Shown piece by piece: positions 46,792 through 59,209 of a stretch of DNA of 64,000 nt. This DNA comes from Gnetum montanum (lineage: Eukaryota; Streptophyta; Gnetopsida; Gnetales; Gnetaceae). Location: assembly GCA_015680685.1 (NCBI GenBank), contig MNCI01013830.1:838085-902084 (forward strand), written 5' to 3'. The translations under genes and the position numbers were made by a program. Numbering within the stretch: the stretch's first letter is position 1; the number at the start of each line of letters is the position of its first letter. The notes beneath the pieces were generated by a model. The model ran no database searches. It was given only the letters and a program-made list of their open reading frames with translations, and was not told the DNA's origin.

Positions 46792-47980
46792 GATTGAATT
46801 ATGGATACATGGGTACAATTCAACTAACCTTTGGACTTGAATAGATCCTATGGTAATATCAAAAGATCAATCAACCTTGATTGCTTAGATCTCAAGCTTA
46901 AGAGCCTAATCAATCATATAGACTCAATAAAGAAGTTCCTATAGTGGCTCAAGTACATAGCTAGAACTCCTTATTTAGAGGCTGAAGACATCATGGAGGA
47001 TTCTCTAGTTGAAATCCCTATGACAACCATAATGATGAAGAGAAAATGCTAATACTAAGTTCCTCACTAGAATCCTAGATGGCCTAAGACATCACCAAGA
47101 TCCTTTAGAATAACATTAAAGCCTTTGCTTGGTCATATGTAGATATTTTAGGATTATACCCATGTTTAGTAAAACATAACATTAGAGTTGACCCTAATAT
47201 TAAACCTATTAAAGCAAAATATGTACAAGATCAGACCAAATTTAGCCTTAGTTTGTGATAAGATTAAGAAGCTTTACCAAGTCAGTTTCATTTGAGCTAT
47301 TAATTACATTGATTGGATGTCTAACATAGTAATAGTCCCTAGGAAAATAGGAATATTCTTATCTACATTAATTTCCATGACCTCAACAAGATAAACATTA
47401 AAGATAATTTTCCTTTGTCTAGTACTAATCAACTTATCAACACTATAGCTAGACAAGCCTTATTATCCTTTATGGAGGGGTTCTCAAGATATAACTAGGT
47501 TAGGATCAATATAGAGCATTAGTCACATATAGCCTTCATGACCCCTTGGGGAACCTTTTATTATACCATGATGTCATTTAGTTTGAAGAATGTAGGTGCA
47601 ACTTATGAACAAGCCATTACTTACTTCTTTAGTGAATACATGCTAGGATTATTGAATGATTATGTTGATGATATAGTTGTGAAGTCAAAAGTAGCCAATG
47701 ATCATGAAAATGACCTTGATTTAGTCCTTTAATGATATCTAAAGTACAAGCTTAGAATTAATCCTAATAAGTGTTTCTTTAGCATTAAAATTGATAAGAT
47801 GTTTGGTTTTGTAGTATCCAAGGCGGGGATACATGTGGATCTTGATAAGGTTAACACCATAATCACTTCATAGCACCTAGAAATCTTAAGGAGTTTAAGG
47901 TTTATAATGTAGATTACAATTTATTTGTAGGTTCTTCTCAAGTCTCATAGATAAGCTACAATGCATGCAACACTTACTAA
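46792..47980 (+). pseudogene. Tat reverse transcriptase
   Basis: An upstream block shared with 54750-55092 of the other copy (HIDSIKK / HIESIEK; ITKIL or ITKVLQDNIK) leads into RT. Recognised parts: a YIDWMSNIVIVPRK segment at about 47310-47350, then the open stretch 47538-47732 with TPWGTFYYTMMSFSLKNVGA and an intact YVDD catalytic box at 47661-47672. Thumb and connection follow (HVDLDKV, LIDKLQCMQHLLKK). The catalytic aspartates survive but frames are broken upstream and downstream. Confidence 0.88.
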
Positions 47981-48300
47981 AAAAGAAAGTTCATTCTGAT
48001 TGGATTGATAAATGCCAAGAAGCCTTTGACAACATTAAGCAAGAGTTGGTCTAGTTGTCTACCATGTAACCACTACAAAAGGACAAGTCATTTTACATCT
48101 ACCTTGTAATCTCTAACACATGCATTATATTTCTACTCTATCAAAAATGGGATGATGGAGTAGAGATTCCCTTTTACTATTTGTGTAATGCATTGATAGC
48201 CTATGAGACATGATATACTAAGGTTGAAAAGCACTACCTAGTCTTAGTCTTCTTCTTGAAGAAATAAAGATACCACCTATTTAGGAGTTAAGTTAATGTC
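47981..48300 (+). pseudogene. Tat RNase H (first, standard)
   Basis: Parts recognised: DWIDKCQEAFDNIKQEL, FYIYLVIS (expected LYLxVS), CNALIAYET, YTKVEKHYLVLVFFLKK (expected Y..xEKxxLALV.A.KKLR.YF). Stops lie throughout. The catalytic Asp expected in this region is not clearly visible. Confidence 0.75.
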
Positions 48301-48519
48301 ATATGTAAGTATAACATATTGAGAGCCATAATGATAAATATCTATGAGAGTAGTTGAATAACCTAGTGGAAGGTCATAATAGTTGAGTTTGACCTACATT
48401 ACATCTCCAAAGCCTTAATGAAAGGTCAAGCTATAGCCACAAAACTCACAACTTCCCTGATTAAGGACAATGTAGTCATAGATTCTAAATTCCTTGATGA
48501 GCATGTCAACATTATTAAC

Positions 48520-48860
48520 AAGGTGACATAAGAATATTAGGCCATCATGCATTTTGGTGGAGCTTCAATTTCCCATGAAGCTAGTGCTTTTGGCATCATA
48601 ATATTACCCTTTGCTAAGATTCAAACTTTCAGTTATTTTTTCTAATTCTTATGTATCAATAATGTAGCAAAATATGAAGGATTAATTAGAGGGATGATGA
48701 TAGCTTAGAATCATGGAATTATGTGCTTAATAATAAACAATGATTCACAATTAGTGGTTAACCAAGTAACCAAAGCTTACACTTGGAAGACTAAACATTT
48801 ACAATCCTATTGTGACCTAGCTAAAAAACTCATGCTATAGTTTACATATGTTGGTATCCC
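48520..48860 (+). pseudogene. Second, archaeal-type RNase H (Tat-specific)
   Basis: MHFGGASISHEASAFGIII (expected FDGAS....AGAGVVL) is followed by NNVAKYEGLIRGMMIA (expected NNxAEYEALIxGL) and IINNDSQLVVNQV (expected VxxDSQLVVxQV). The FDGAS Asp is Gly here; the DSQLVV Asp remains. This extra domain, between RNase H and integrase, is the diagnostic feature of Tat-lineage elements. Confidence 0.88.
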
Positions 48861-49149
48861 ATACATTTCTTGAGCTGAGAACATCTTAACTTATGGCATC
48901 ATCACCTTCACCCTAAGTGTGATGTCTAATATATTTAGAAAGTTTCATTCCTTGATGGAGAACTATGCTCTTCTCATCACATAGAGCATTGAAGGTACCT
49001 CTATAGTCATTATTAATAATGTTCCTCAACAAGAGTGGTATGATAAGATCAAGTTTTACCTATTGCATAATGAACCTATACAAAACATCACTACCTCTCA
49101 AAAGGATGTTATACATGAAAGATAAAAATAACATGTTATTGTAGTTGAT

Positions 49150-50270
49150 AATACATTATGTTCAAGGTACTATGATGGTGTATTGTTAGTATGCTTGAGT
49201 AAAGAATAATCCAGCATGTTCCTTGAATATGTACACAAGGGCATATGTAGAGAACATATAGAACCTAGAGCCATGGCCATAAAGATTAGATGTTAATAAT
49301 ACTATTCACCCTATGTGAAAAGTGGCTACCTAAAGAAAGTTAAAACTTGTGACATTTCTCAATGGTACAAAAACCTAAAACATGTACCATCAACTAAGTT
49401 ACACACTACTTAGATCCCATGTCCTTTCTAATGATGGGGAATTGATATAATCAAATATATAACACCTATGTATTATTTAGGATATAGCTTCATCATTACG
49501 GTAACTAAGTATTTCACAAAGTGGGTTGACACGATCCCTCTAAGGAAAACAATAATATAACAAGCTTATAAATTTATCTTAGATAACATCGGATCTTGTC
49601 TTCACATATCTTTAATAATTATCATAGGAAATATAGCACAAATTAGTAGGCAAGAAATGCAAACCTTTTGTCAAAAATTAAATATTAAACATTCCTTTCA
49701 TCACTGTATTATCAACAAGCCAATGTTTAATTTGAAGCCAATAACAAGGACATCATAAATCTCCTTAAGAAAATGCTAAGTAATGGCAAATGAAAGTGGA
49801 ATGAATAAATATTGTATGTATTTTATACTTATAGGATGAGCTTTAAAATTTCAACTGATTCCATCTTGTATATCCTTGTTTATTGATTTCAAATTGTTTT
49901 ATCTCTTAAATTGCAAATTTCATCATCAAGAGTAGCTTTGTATGACTTCATCAACAATGAGTAGAATAAGAAGCTAGCATATCATTGTCCTTTATTTAGT
50001 GGAGGACCAATGAATACAAACACTTTCCAACATTGAAAAATATCAAGAGAGATAGATCTAAATAGGTAGAAAGTCAAGGAAGAAGACATTGTCCTCAAGG
50101 CTGTTCACAAACATGCAAAAAAGTTCTTAGCCAATTGGAAAGGATCTTTCTTGGTTACCAAAGCTTATGGTAATGGGACATTAAAATTAGTAAAATTGGA
50201 TGGAAATGAGTTGATCAATCTGGTCAACCATTCCTATTTTAATCCTTACTACATCCAATGTTGCTATTTG
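49150..50270 (+). pseudogene. Tat integrase
   Basis: The zinc region is eroded: HKGICREHIEPRAMAIK stands for HEGxCGxHxGxRxLAxK. The core starts WGIDIIKYITP near 49435, keeping the first Asp, with FIITVTKYFTKWVDTIPLR. Later parts are poor until the C-terminal block FLANWKGSFLVTKAYGNGTL and NHSYFNPYY (about 50130-50260), matching the usual NWEGPYxVxxxxGxGxYxL and HLKxYY. Stops and frameshifts throughout. Confidence 0.85.
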
Positions 50271-50354
50271 CTTGTAGCCTTTGTTTGTTTTTGTTCATAG
50301 GCTTACATGGATGATCAATGTTGATAACTTGAGTGACCTAAAATAAACAAGCCT

Positions 50355-52663
50355 ACATGACCTTTAATCTCTTTTTTGATATCTCAAAAGACTAAAAACC
50401 TTGTATACATATATTAAATAAGACATAGAATTATTATGTGCTACTAGTTGTAAGTAATGATGGCCTACATCTACCTATTGTCTTATGTGGCCTTATGAAA
50501 TCTCTTATAATCATATATAGTTCTTGGCTTGTTTTCTTGTACTCTTGGAGTTATGCTTGCAATATGAGCCAAGAGTCATCATAGAGATATGACTCATTGT
50601 ATTAGTGAGTTAACATGTGATCTCAATACATGAGATTTAGTTAGCTTGTTTGATCTTGTTAATAGTGCTTACACCATATTACTTATGTTACCCCTCTTGA
50701 GCCATAACCTTGTAGCCAAACTACAGCCTTTATAATCATATATATTTCTTGGCTTGTTTTCTTGTACTCTTGGAGTTATGATTGCAAGATGAGCTAAGAG
50801 TCATCATAGAGATATGACTCATTGTATTAGTGAGTTATCATGTGATTTCAATAAATTAGATTTATTTAGCTTGTTTGATCTTGTTAATAGTTCTTACACC
50901 ATATTACTTATGTTACCCTTCTTGAGCCATAACCTTGTAGCCAAACTACAGCCTTTATTACCTTGCTAATAAAGAAAACCTATGTTTGATGTTCATGCAT
51001 TATGTCCATGAAACATCTCCTATGACATGATTTATTATTAAGTTTGTTAAATATAATAGATTTCATTCAATAAGAAAGTGAAACAAAATTTAACCTTGGC
51101 AATGAAATTGAATGAAGGTTTCACCCATAGAATAATTGGGAAGCAAATTTGCAAGATAGCTAAGAGGCCAATGTAGCCCAAGGTAAAAAAAATGGCTCTA
51201 TAATACAAAAAGGAAGAATCAAGTAGCCAAAGAAGGCTAAGAACAAAGTGCTAGTTGCTCTAAACATCATCAACTAACTAGCAATTAAAGCACAAAGCCT
51301 AAAGACCATAGTAGCCAATGAACATGTTGCTATATTATGGCCATGATGTTAACATTTGGAATTCTTTGTTAGCCCATGTTACCATAATTTGATATCCAAT
51401 ATAGCCATCATCTCATCCCAAATTTTTGACATCTCATTGTAACATTATTTCACCATTGCAAACACATCTTAGCATGATTTGATAACTATGGAATCAAATG
51501 TGAAGAGGGAGCATTAGTGAGGAACTTGTCGTGGTGTTTTGTATTCTTTGTTAATGTCTCTCAAGTTAATCCTCCAAATATTAACAAAGAGAAACCAATG
51601 AAATACCTTACGAAAATTCATATTATGCATAAAATCCTACTAGCTAAGATGTTAATTATAATTTTTGTGGGGATTTAAGAGTAGAATAACTATATTTTTC
51701 CAATTGAAAATCCTACGTAGAATCTTGTTATGGCAAAGTTTTGGATAATTTTTGATGTGTAAAATGAAAATTATAACTTGCATGCTATAAAATTTAGTTA
51801 GGCGAATGTGTAAAGCCAAAATGTTAAATAAGTTATCAAATTTATTAATAAAATACAAAAACATTAGTGGACCAAAATTTGAAATTTGGACCATGAAAAT
51901 AGCTTAAATATGCCAGCAAATTTGGTAGGAAAAGGTTCATACATTTGTGGCCTATACACTACAATTTTGATTGGTGAAAAGTGTCAAATATGTTGTAATT
52001 TCAAGTATAAAAGATAAAAAATTTTGATAAACCATACACTATAAATTTTGGCCATCAAAAGCATCAAAAATAATGTTGGGAATGTTAGAAATTAGCTACA
52101 ATCACATTAGCAAGGAATTAGCAAATTCATGACCTATTTGAAAAAATATTTGCATCATTTTGAGGACATTTGGATTATTTTACATTTAGATAAACATGAG
52201 ACATTCAGAGTAGTGCAAGATCTGAGAGTTCATAGCCTTCCCCCAAGTGTAGATCATCATGAGCAAAGAGACCCTATGGTGAACAACTTTTAAGAGAAAA
52301 TCACTTGAGATAGATGAGTGTATATCTAGTTCTAGAACACATCCTACTATCTCCATAAAATTTTAAGGATATTTTTGTGCTCTCAAGATTTTAAAGACTA
52401 CAATTTGTACTCTCTAAACCTTTGTTGTTTTACTAATTTTTATAACATTTAATGTAAAATTTGCAGTTCTTTTTATTTTCCTCATTGTTTCTTCATCTCT
52501 CTATTCTTAGAATTAATGCTCATATCACTATTTCATATTTTTTTCATTTATTTAAGTTTACACAATCAATGATTGATCCGTTAAGTTCTCAAGTGATCAA
52601 AAAGAACATTTGAGATGCTTAGATCCTTTTAAGGCCTGTGAATCCCAAAGTTAAACTATTTCA
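50355..52663 (+). repeat. Tat element 3' LTR with internal 226-bp duplication
   Basis: About 2309 bp. The 222-bp excess over the 5' LTR is explained by a 226-bp tandem duplication: 50507-50732 and 50733-50958. The two units are very similar, much more so than the LTRs are to each other, so the duplication is later than the insertion. The open stretch at 51652-51894 (minus) is not a gene. Confidence 0.88.
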
Positions 52664-52769
52664 TATGACATCTTGCAGGTTTTCAAACACCAAATTTTTC
52701 CATTGCCATAAAATCTAATATAGTAGAAATCAAACGTATAATCATCTATCAGCTTATCCTCTTATGGAG

Positions 52770-53151
52770 TAGAATTTATTGCTAGGACAAATGCCTCCAA
52801 CACATTCTTTAACTAAATAAATTTCTCTTAGAGTTAAAATATAAGGTTAGTCTTTCTAGAAATTTGTATTGTGATAATATAGTAGTAATTCAACTATTTC
52901 AAGACTATGTGCATCACAAAAAATCTAAACACATTAACATCAAGTACTATTTCATCAAGCAAGAACTGAAATAACAAACCATCAAACCCATTCACATTAG
53001 CTCAAAAGAGCAACCTTCTATCTTACTAATAAAAACTATTTTGTCTTACAAGCTCAAGCACCTTAATGAATCAATAGGAATTCAAAGAATGATGAATAAA
53101 GTAGAAAGCATATATGAAGAATGAAGATTTCATTTCACTCTAAGAAGGAAT
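52770..53151 (+). pseudogene. Ty1-copia RNase H, C-terminal part, with polypurine tract
   Basis: The frame shows VEFIARTNASNTFF (expected AEYxAxxxAxxE), then YCDNIVVIQLFQDYVHHKKS and KHINIKYYFIKQEL, the diagnostic copia RNase H end (CDNxSAI.L......H.R.KHIDIxYHFIR). Remaining parts reach about 53120. AAGAAGGAAT at 53142-53151 is a polypurine tract abutting the 3' LTR. The upstream coding part is absent: this is the 3' end of an otherwise missing copia element. Confidence 0.85.
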
Positions 53152-53580
53152 TGTTGACTTTTTAGAGTAGAAGATAATATTTTGTTATTATATCATAAGA
53201 GTATATTTTAATAAAATATAGGAAATATTCAAATTGGTGGATAGTTGTAATGTTATTTTGGCCCCAATTAATTTATATATTTAATTCTTAAAGGCTTTTT
53301 TGTCATTGGGGCTATATTGTATTATTTTTAGTAAATTTTACCCTACTTGTCATATATATATATATATATATATCCAAGGAATCTCTTGAAAATTTCTATT
53401 ATGAAATCATCAACATAAACTCAGCAAGAATTTAACTATTTCATCTTGAATTTATTAATCTTTTATTAATTCATTAATTCATTAAAATTCATCATTATTT
53501 ACTAAATCTTGGAAGTTAAATATTTGGAATTGACATTTACTATTTCAATCATATCTAAGTTATTTTGTAACATTTTATAG
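53152..53580 (+). repeat. Copia 3' LTR
   Basis: TGTTGACTTTTTAGAGTAGA starts directly after the polypurine tract. About 429 bp, colinear with 17922-18315, including an internal (TA)n at about 53354-53373. The end is set by the limit of similarity. Confidence 0.8.
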
Positions 53581-53826
53581 TGTAGTGCCTAGAAAATTCA
53601 GTCATTGGAAAATTGAAAATCCTAGGCTGCAACAACCTAACCTTGAATCCCAAGGGTCTGAAAAAAGGGAACCAAGGTACCCTAGATGGTCTTTTTAATC
53701 ACCTAGGAACTTACAAGTGTAAATAGAAATGAAAATAGGAATAGAGTTGCAGATTTGAATGAAAATAAATTAGCACATTATTAAACTTGAAAATAAATGT
53801 GCACTACAATTGAACTAAAAACTTTA
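53581..53826. other. Short non-coding junction
   Basis: Separates the copia LTR from the truncated 3' side of the minus-strand Tat copy. No feature recognised. Confidence 0.5.
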
Positions 53827-55092
53827 TTAAAAAAAAATACAAAGTTTTTCAAAGGCTTCTTGGCATTGGGCTATCCATTGATAGTGAACATCTTTCTTAA
53901 GTAAGTGTTGCATGGGTTGTAACTTATTCATAAGTCTAGTGATAAACCTAGGAATAAATTTTAATCTACTTTGTAGTTCTTGAAGCTCCTTAAGATAAGT
54001 TGGTGCTACCAAGTTGGATATGGCCTTAACCTTATTAGGATTGACATGTATTCCCACTTTGAATACTACAAAGCCAAGCATCTAACTATTTTTTATACCA
54101 AAAAAACACTTCTTAGGATAAAAACTAAGTTCATACTTGAGACATTGTTTAAGCATAAGGTCAAGGTCATGCTCATGATTGAAAACCACTTTGGACTTAA
54201 TGGCTATATCATCTACATACTGATTGAGCAATCCTAGCATATAGTCACTAAAGATATATGTCATAGCTATTTGGTAGGTTGCTCCTACATTCTTTAGGCC
54301 AAAGGACATCATGGTATAATAAAAGGCACCCTAAGGGGTCATGAAGATAATATTAAGTTGATGTTTTGGATTAATCATAAGTTGGTTGTATCTTGAGAAT
54401 TCATCCATGAAGGATAATAAGGCATGCCTAGCCATAGTGTCAATGAGTTGATCAATACTAGCAAAAGGAAAATCATCCTTGATGATTTTCTTATTTAGGC
54501 CTTAAAAATCTAAGCAAATATGGATACTCCCATTTTTATTAGGAACTACCACTATGTTGGATACCCATTCTATGTAATCAAAAACTCTAATGAAATCATA
54601 TTGATATAGTTTTATGATTTCATTATGAATTGTCAAGGCTAAATCAAACCTAATTTTGTGAAATTTTTTCTTAACTAGTCTAATGTTGGCATCAAGTATG
54701 ATGTTATGTTGCTCTAGGAATGAATCAAGTCCTCGCATATCTCCATATGACTAGGCAAAGACCTTAATGTTATCTTGGAGGACCTTGGTGATGTCTTGAG
54801 TCTATTGAGGTTCTAGTGAAAAACATAATTTTAGGTTATTATCCTCACCACTATGTATTGTGATAGGAATCTCAACTAGTGAATCTTTAATAATGTTGCT
54901 AGTCTAAAGATCAAGGGTTTTGACTAGGTTTTCAAGCCAGTCTAGAGGTTTCTCTATTGATTCTATGTGATTAACAAGACTCATAGGCTCAAGATGTAGG
55001 CAATTAAGGTCAATAAATCATTTAAAATCACCATGAGGTCCACTTAGATTCAATGGTGAGTTGATTTTCTTCTAGGTTTCCATACTCCAATC
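53827..55092 (-). pseudogene. Tat/Ogre-like reverse transcriptase, minus strand
   Basis: Open pieces are 54738-54502 (with FIRVFDYIEWVSNIVVVP and HICLDF), 54312-54082 (MMSFGLKNVGATYQIAMTYI, catalytic YVDD at 54219-54208) and 54081-53827 (LGFVVFKVGIHVNPNKVKAI, LKELQELQSRLKFIPRFI). This is RT from fingers to thumb, better preserved than the plus-strand copy. A pre-RT block from 55092 to 54750 matches 46792-47160. Stops separate the pieces. The copy ends within the connection region after AFEKL. Confidence 0.9.
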
Positions 55093-55449
55093 CTACATAT
55101 TGACCATAAGCACATTAAGTGACACCTAGGTAAAATGAGAAAAAAAATGCTAAAATGATATAAAATACCTTAGAAACTATGCAAAAACATGTTATTTCAT
55201 GGTTAGACAAGGTGCAAAAAAAGTTAAAAAAGGCTAATAGAGGTAGATGAAGATAAATAAGATGAAACAAAGGCTGCATAAGTTCAAATAAAGGTTAAAC
55301 AATGGGAACACTCAATGGAATAGGACCAAGTGATGCTCTAATGATAATAAAGTTTGATAATAGGGGATAAGGTCAAAACAAGATAAAACACAATGAAACA
55401 AAGCTAAACCAATGCAAGTAGAAAATATAAGATCAAACATGGTGAACTA

Positions 55450-55985
55450 TGAATCATAAGGTTGCTAGTTTTAGGTTTTGGCAGGCCATGTTACCACTTT
55501 AAGGCCTTAATGGGCCATGTTGCTAGTTTAAGGCCTTAGTAGGCCATATAATGGTTACATGGTGTTAAATAATGATCAAAACCCACCAAATTATATCATT
55601 TCAAAGGCTAAACAAGGTGAAAAAAGGTTTCAAGATAGAGAATAAGGTAGATATGATGAAACTGGAGCTAGGTAAAGTTGATTGAGATTAATTGATGATA
55701 ATAAAGGTCACGAATGCATAAAAAGGCCAAAATAAGATGAAACACCATGAAATAAAGTTAGAATAGTCAAGGTGAAAAACATGTGATAAAAGAAGGTCAA
55801 CATTGATCAACAAAGGTTAGATGTTTCTAGTTTTAGGCATTAGAGGACCATGGTCTTGGTTACATGCTATCAAATGATGATCAATTTCCACTACGTGACA
55901 CTAATTAGAGGTCAAATAAGGTTTATGGAGGTCCAAAAGATTTATATTTTGGTAGTTTTAGGCCATAGTAGGCCATAGCAGAGAT
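55450..55985. repeat. Scattered 36-bp minisatellite units
   Basis: GCTAGTTTTAGG...AGGCCAT-type units lie near 55467-55550 and 55830-55980, the same unit as the 61017-61505 array and in the same orientation. Confidence 0.6.
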
Positions 55986-58500
55986 CTACAGGGCTACTAG
56001 ATGAGTTTGGACACATGCTAAGTTCATTTTAGGAATGTTTGGAAGCAAAACTGATACATTTTGATGTGACCATGCTAGGATCTACTAGTGACTATGTTGG
56101 CCAATGTAGTTAGACCAAGACCTAGCATAGTTGGATTTAGTAGGTGGTTTTCCAAGTTCTTCATAGTTAATTTTTGGTTCTTGATAATTAATATGTTAGA
56201 AATGTAGACTAGAACTGAAGATTGATGAATTTCAACTTAGTTTTCATAGTTCGAAAGCTAGAAATGAGGACAAATTGGTGACTATGTTGGCTTGCATAAT
56301 CTAGGTCACCCCTAGCATCATTGCATGAGAAAAATGGGTTTATGGAATTTTAGAGTTACTACTAGTGTTTAGTAAATTTTTTCAAGGTAGCGCAAGGCTT
56401 AGGAAGATGTGAATTGATCACATGGGAGGAAAAATAGGATTTAGAAGGTGGATTTTTGGTAGAAACACCTCATAACTATGCTAGCCAACATAGTTTGAGG
56501 GTTGGTTCAATGTAAGCAAACCAAAATTTAACTTTTCCATGATCAAGAAAGGTTAAAATATAGTTGGCTTCAAGGATTTAGGGTTCTAATCTTCTAGGAT
56601 CAAGTTTTTGGTCACTTTGAGTGCTATTGTGATGGTCAAAACACCTTGGAGCATGGACTACACTAGGACTATGTTGGCCACCATAGTCCCATGTCTACCT
56701 CAACATAGTCACATGAAATTTGGTCTTTGCATGGTTGAAACAAGATGACATTGTCACTAGGTAATGTCAATCAAGGTTTTAGGTGTCTGAAGTCAAGTAT
56801 TTTGTAATTTGAGATGTTACGATGCCAATTGCATTAATTTCCAACCATGACTACCTTGGGACTATGTTGGCTAATGTAGTCATGGCCCTTCTTAGCATAG
56901 TTAGGTGTGAAATGTAGATTTTGGCAAGTTTATGTAGTAAATTGATCATTCTCTTGGATTCCTACGGTTATCAGTATTCTTGGCTAGGCTTTTATCTTTA
57001 GATGGCTAATTTTGGAGGTTGTTTAGGCTTTGAAATAAACATTTCTCATTGTGACTATGTTGGCCAACATAATTGACCCTAGCCTCAATGTAGTTAGGAT
57101 GAATCTAGTATTTTCAAGGTTAAAACAAAGGGAATTTACAATTAGGTAAGGCCAACTAGGGCTCTAGGTTTTCGAGCTAGGTTTTGGCCTATTTTTGGAT
57201 GTAAACTCACCAATCAAATCAATCTTAGACCATGACTACACTAGGACTATGCTAACCAACATAGTCCAAGCTTTCTCTAGTGTATTCACAACATGGAATT
57301 TAAGTTTTGTTGTAATTCTATAGTCAATTGAATAGGTTTTTGAGTTCTAGGATCACTAGTGTTAGATACTAGGGTTTCAAGCTTGAAATTGTTAGTTTTG
57401 ATGATCAATTTGATGTCCCAATGATCAAACACCACTAGACTAGATTGGCCAGTGTAGTCAGTGTGGATGTAGGATGTATGATGAGTCTTGACCATTTTTT
57501 ATTGAGGTTGCAAAGTTGATTTGACATGTATTTAGCTTATTTTTTTGATTTAAGAGGTTGAGTATGTTGAGACTGTGCTTGCCAATGTAGTTTAAATCCT
57601 TCCCAATGTAGCCCTACTATGAAAATGGGTTTTGTATCTTCTTTCATCTCATGGTTTTTTGGTACAAGGTCACCATAGGTCCTAAAGAAGAACTAAGGCC
57701 AAAAATATGGTGCTTTGGAAGTTATTATCTTTTTTGGTAATCCACCTTTATCCAACTACACTAGGACTATGCTAGCCAGTGTAATTAGGGTTACCCCAAA
57801 TGTATTCTAAAGTGTGGGATGGAATCTGACTTGTTTTGAATTAGCTGTTTATCATTTCAAGGTTACCGAAGGTTCTAGGGTGATGTAAAGGTTAAAATAT
57901 GCCAATTTGAAGGATATATTTGGTATTTAATGTTAATTTCTTACTCAACTACATTGGGACTATGCCAACCAACATAGTTAAGGCATTCCCCAATGTAGTC
58001 CATGTAAAAAAAATGGTTTTTGAAAGTTTTCATTCAATTTCTAAGCTACTAAAGCTTATAGTTAAAGTTTGGTATATGGTGTTGTAATTTTGGAGTTAAT
58101 TGGGATTTTAATTGATGGAATTTTCTTTCATTCCATAGTACACTGGCCAACATAGTTAGGCTACTAGTTAGCATAGTTGCTATGAATAGCAAGTCTTAGT
58201 GTGGGTTTTTCCCTACTTCATTGTCCAATTTCCATCAATGTCAATGCTTGGTTTCCAATTTTGCACATAAGGTTTCATGACATGGATGGCTAGTTGGGAG
58301 GTGGATTTTAGTAGCTTTTTGAGTTTTGATATTCATTCCAAGGCTTCTAGGTGCTTGAATCCTAGCGTAGTCACCATAGGAAGTTGAAAATCCAAGTGTA
58401 TTAGGATCTCCATTGCCTTACTACATAGGCATCTAGTGGGGTCCATCTAAAATATTTATTTTTCATGCATTCATTTTCCAATCATCTAGTGTAGTCACAA
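55900..58500. repeat. 193-bp tandem array (about 12 units)
   Basis: The landmark ACTATGTTGGCCAACATAGT and variants occurs at 56091, 56281, 56475, 56668, 56861, 57054, 57246, 57439, 57572, 57766, 57959 and 58138. Intervals are 190, 194, 193, 193, 193, 192, 193, 133, 194, 193 and 179, so the unit is 193 bp with one 60-bp deletion. A second landmark, CC(T/C)(A/C)(A/G)CATAGT, lies about 40 bp later in each. The units are diverged. Weaker units may extend to about 55900 and 58500. Confidence 0.9.
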
Positions 58501-59199
58501 TTTCCAATTTGATCATTAAGTTTAGTGAAAGTTGGATGGATGTTTTTGGGAAACTAGGGTTTTGAAGTGGATGCATAAGTTTGGAAGTGTTTTCTAGTTT
58601 ACAATTTTACACGAATCATAATCTTCTCACCACTTTCAAACTTAAATGCCTTGAATCAAAGCTCTATACCTATTTTAGGCTCTAATGCCTCTATTTCTAA
58701 TGTAGTAACAAAGTTTACAACAAGAGGCCAATGTAGTTGTAGTAGAAGCTCAAAGATTTTGGTTGTTACTGCATCAATGGTCACCTGTCAAAGAGGAAGG
58801 TTTCCATCACTAAGAACCTAACCCTAGAAGAAGAATATGTAGTTTCTCAAGGCTTCTCCAACATTCCATATCTAGTAATTACTAAGAGATCCACCACCAT
58901 GTTGCCAAGGTACACAAATTCTAGCCTTTTTGTGTGAAATTGCCTTAGAATCCTAGGCATTTTTGGTTGTAGGGGTTTGTGTGTAGATTGAATTTGAATT
59001 TTGGAAAAATAATATGCTAGATCTAGGCTATTTCTTTTGGGTTTTAGTATTTCTTGAGTTGTGCAATTGGTATGTGTCAATTTAAATTTTTTTTATGCTA
59101 TTTCTTGGTATTTTTATGTGTTTTAGAGCAAAAAATCACATCAATTTCATATTTTTTTCATTTTCAAATGGTTTGGAAATTTTAGTTTTTGTGATCAAA
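58501..59199. other. Spacer sequence between arrays
   Basis: T-rich intronic sequence. The 77-codon minus-strand open stretch at 58847-59080 has no recognised relative. Confidence 0.5.
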
Positions 59200-59209
59200 A
59201 GTGTGTAGT

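Larger units (their letters stand above)
44074..52663 (+). mobile_element. Tat-lineage Ty3/gypsy element with dual RNase H, lacking gag-protease
   Basis: Long LTRs (about 44074-46160 and 50355-52663) enclose a short spacer, an acceptor-like splice site (46790), RT, RNase H, a second archaeal-type RNase H and integrase, all on the plus strand. The second RNase H is the hallmark of the Tat lineage (Ogre, Retand and relatives). Gag and protease, which should precede RT, are missing: only 0.6 kb of non-coding spacer remains. All coding parts carry stops. Confidence 0.88.

Noticed and set aside
51652-51894. 80-codon minus-strand open frame
   Set aside because: Within the Tat 3' LTR, not conserved in the 5' LTR, no domain.
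17922-53580. A single 35-kb copia element bounded by the two related LTRs
   Set aside because: The interval contains several unrelated elements in both orientations and no 5' copia coding near 18315. Two separate insertions are simpler.
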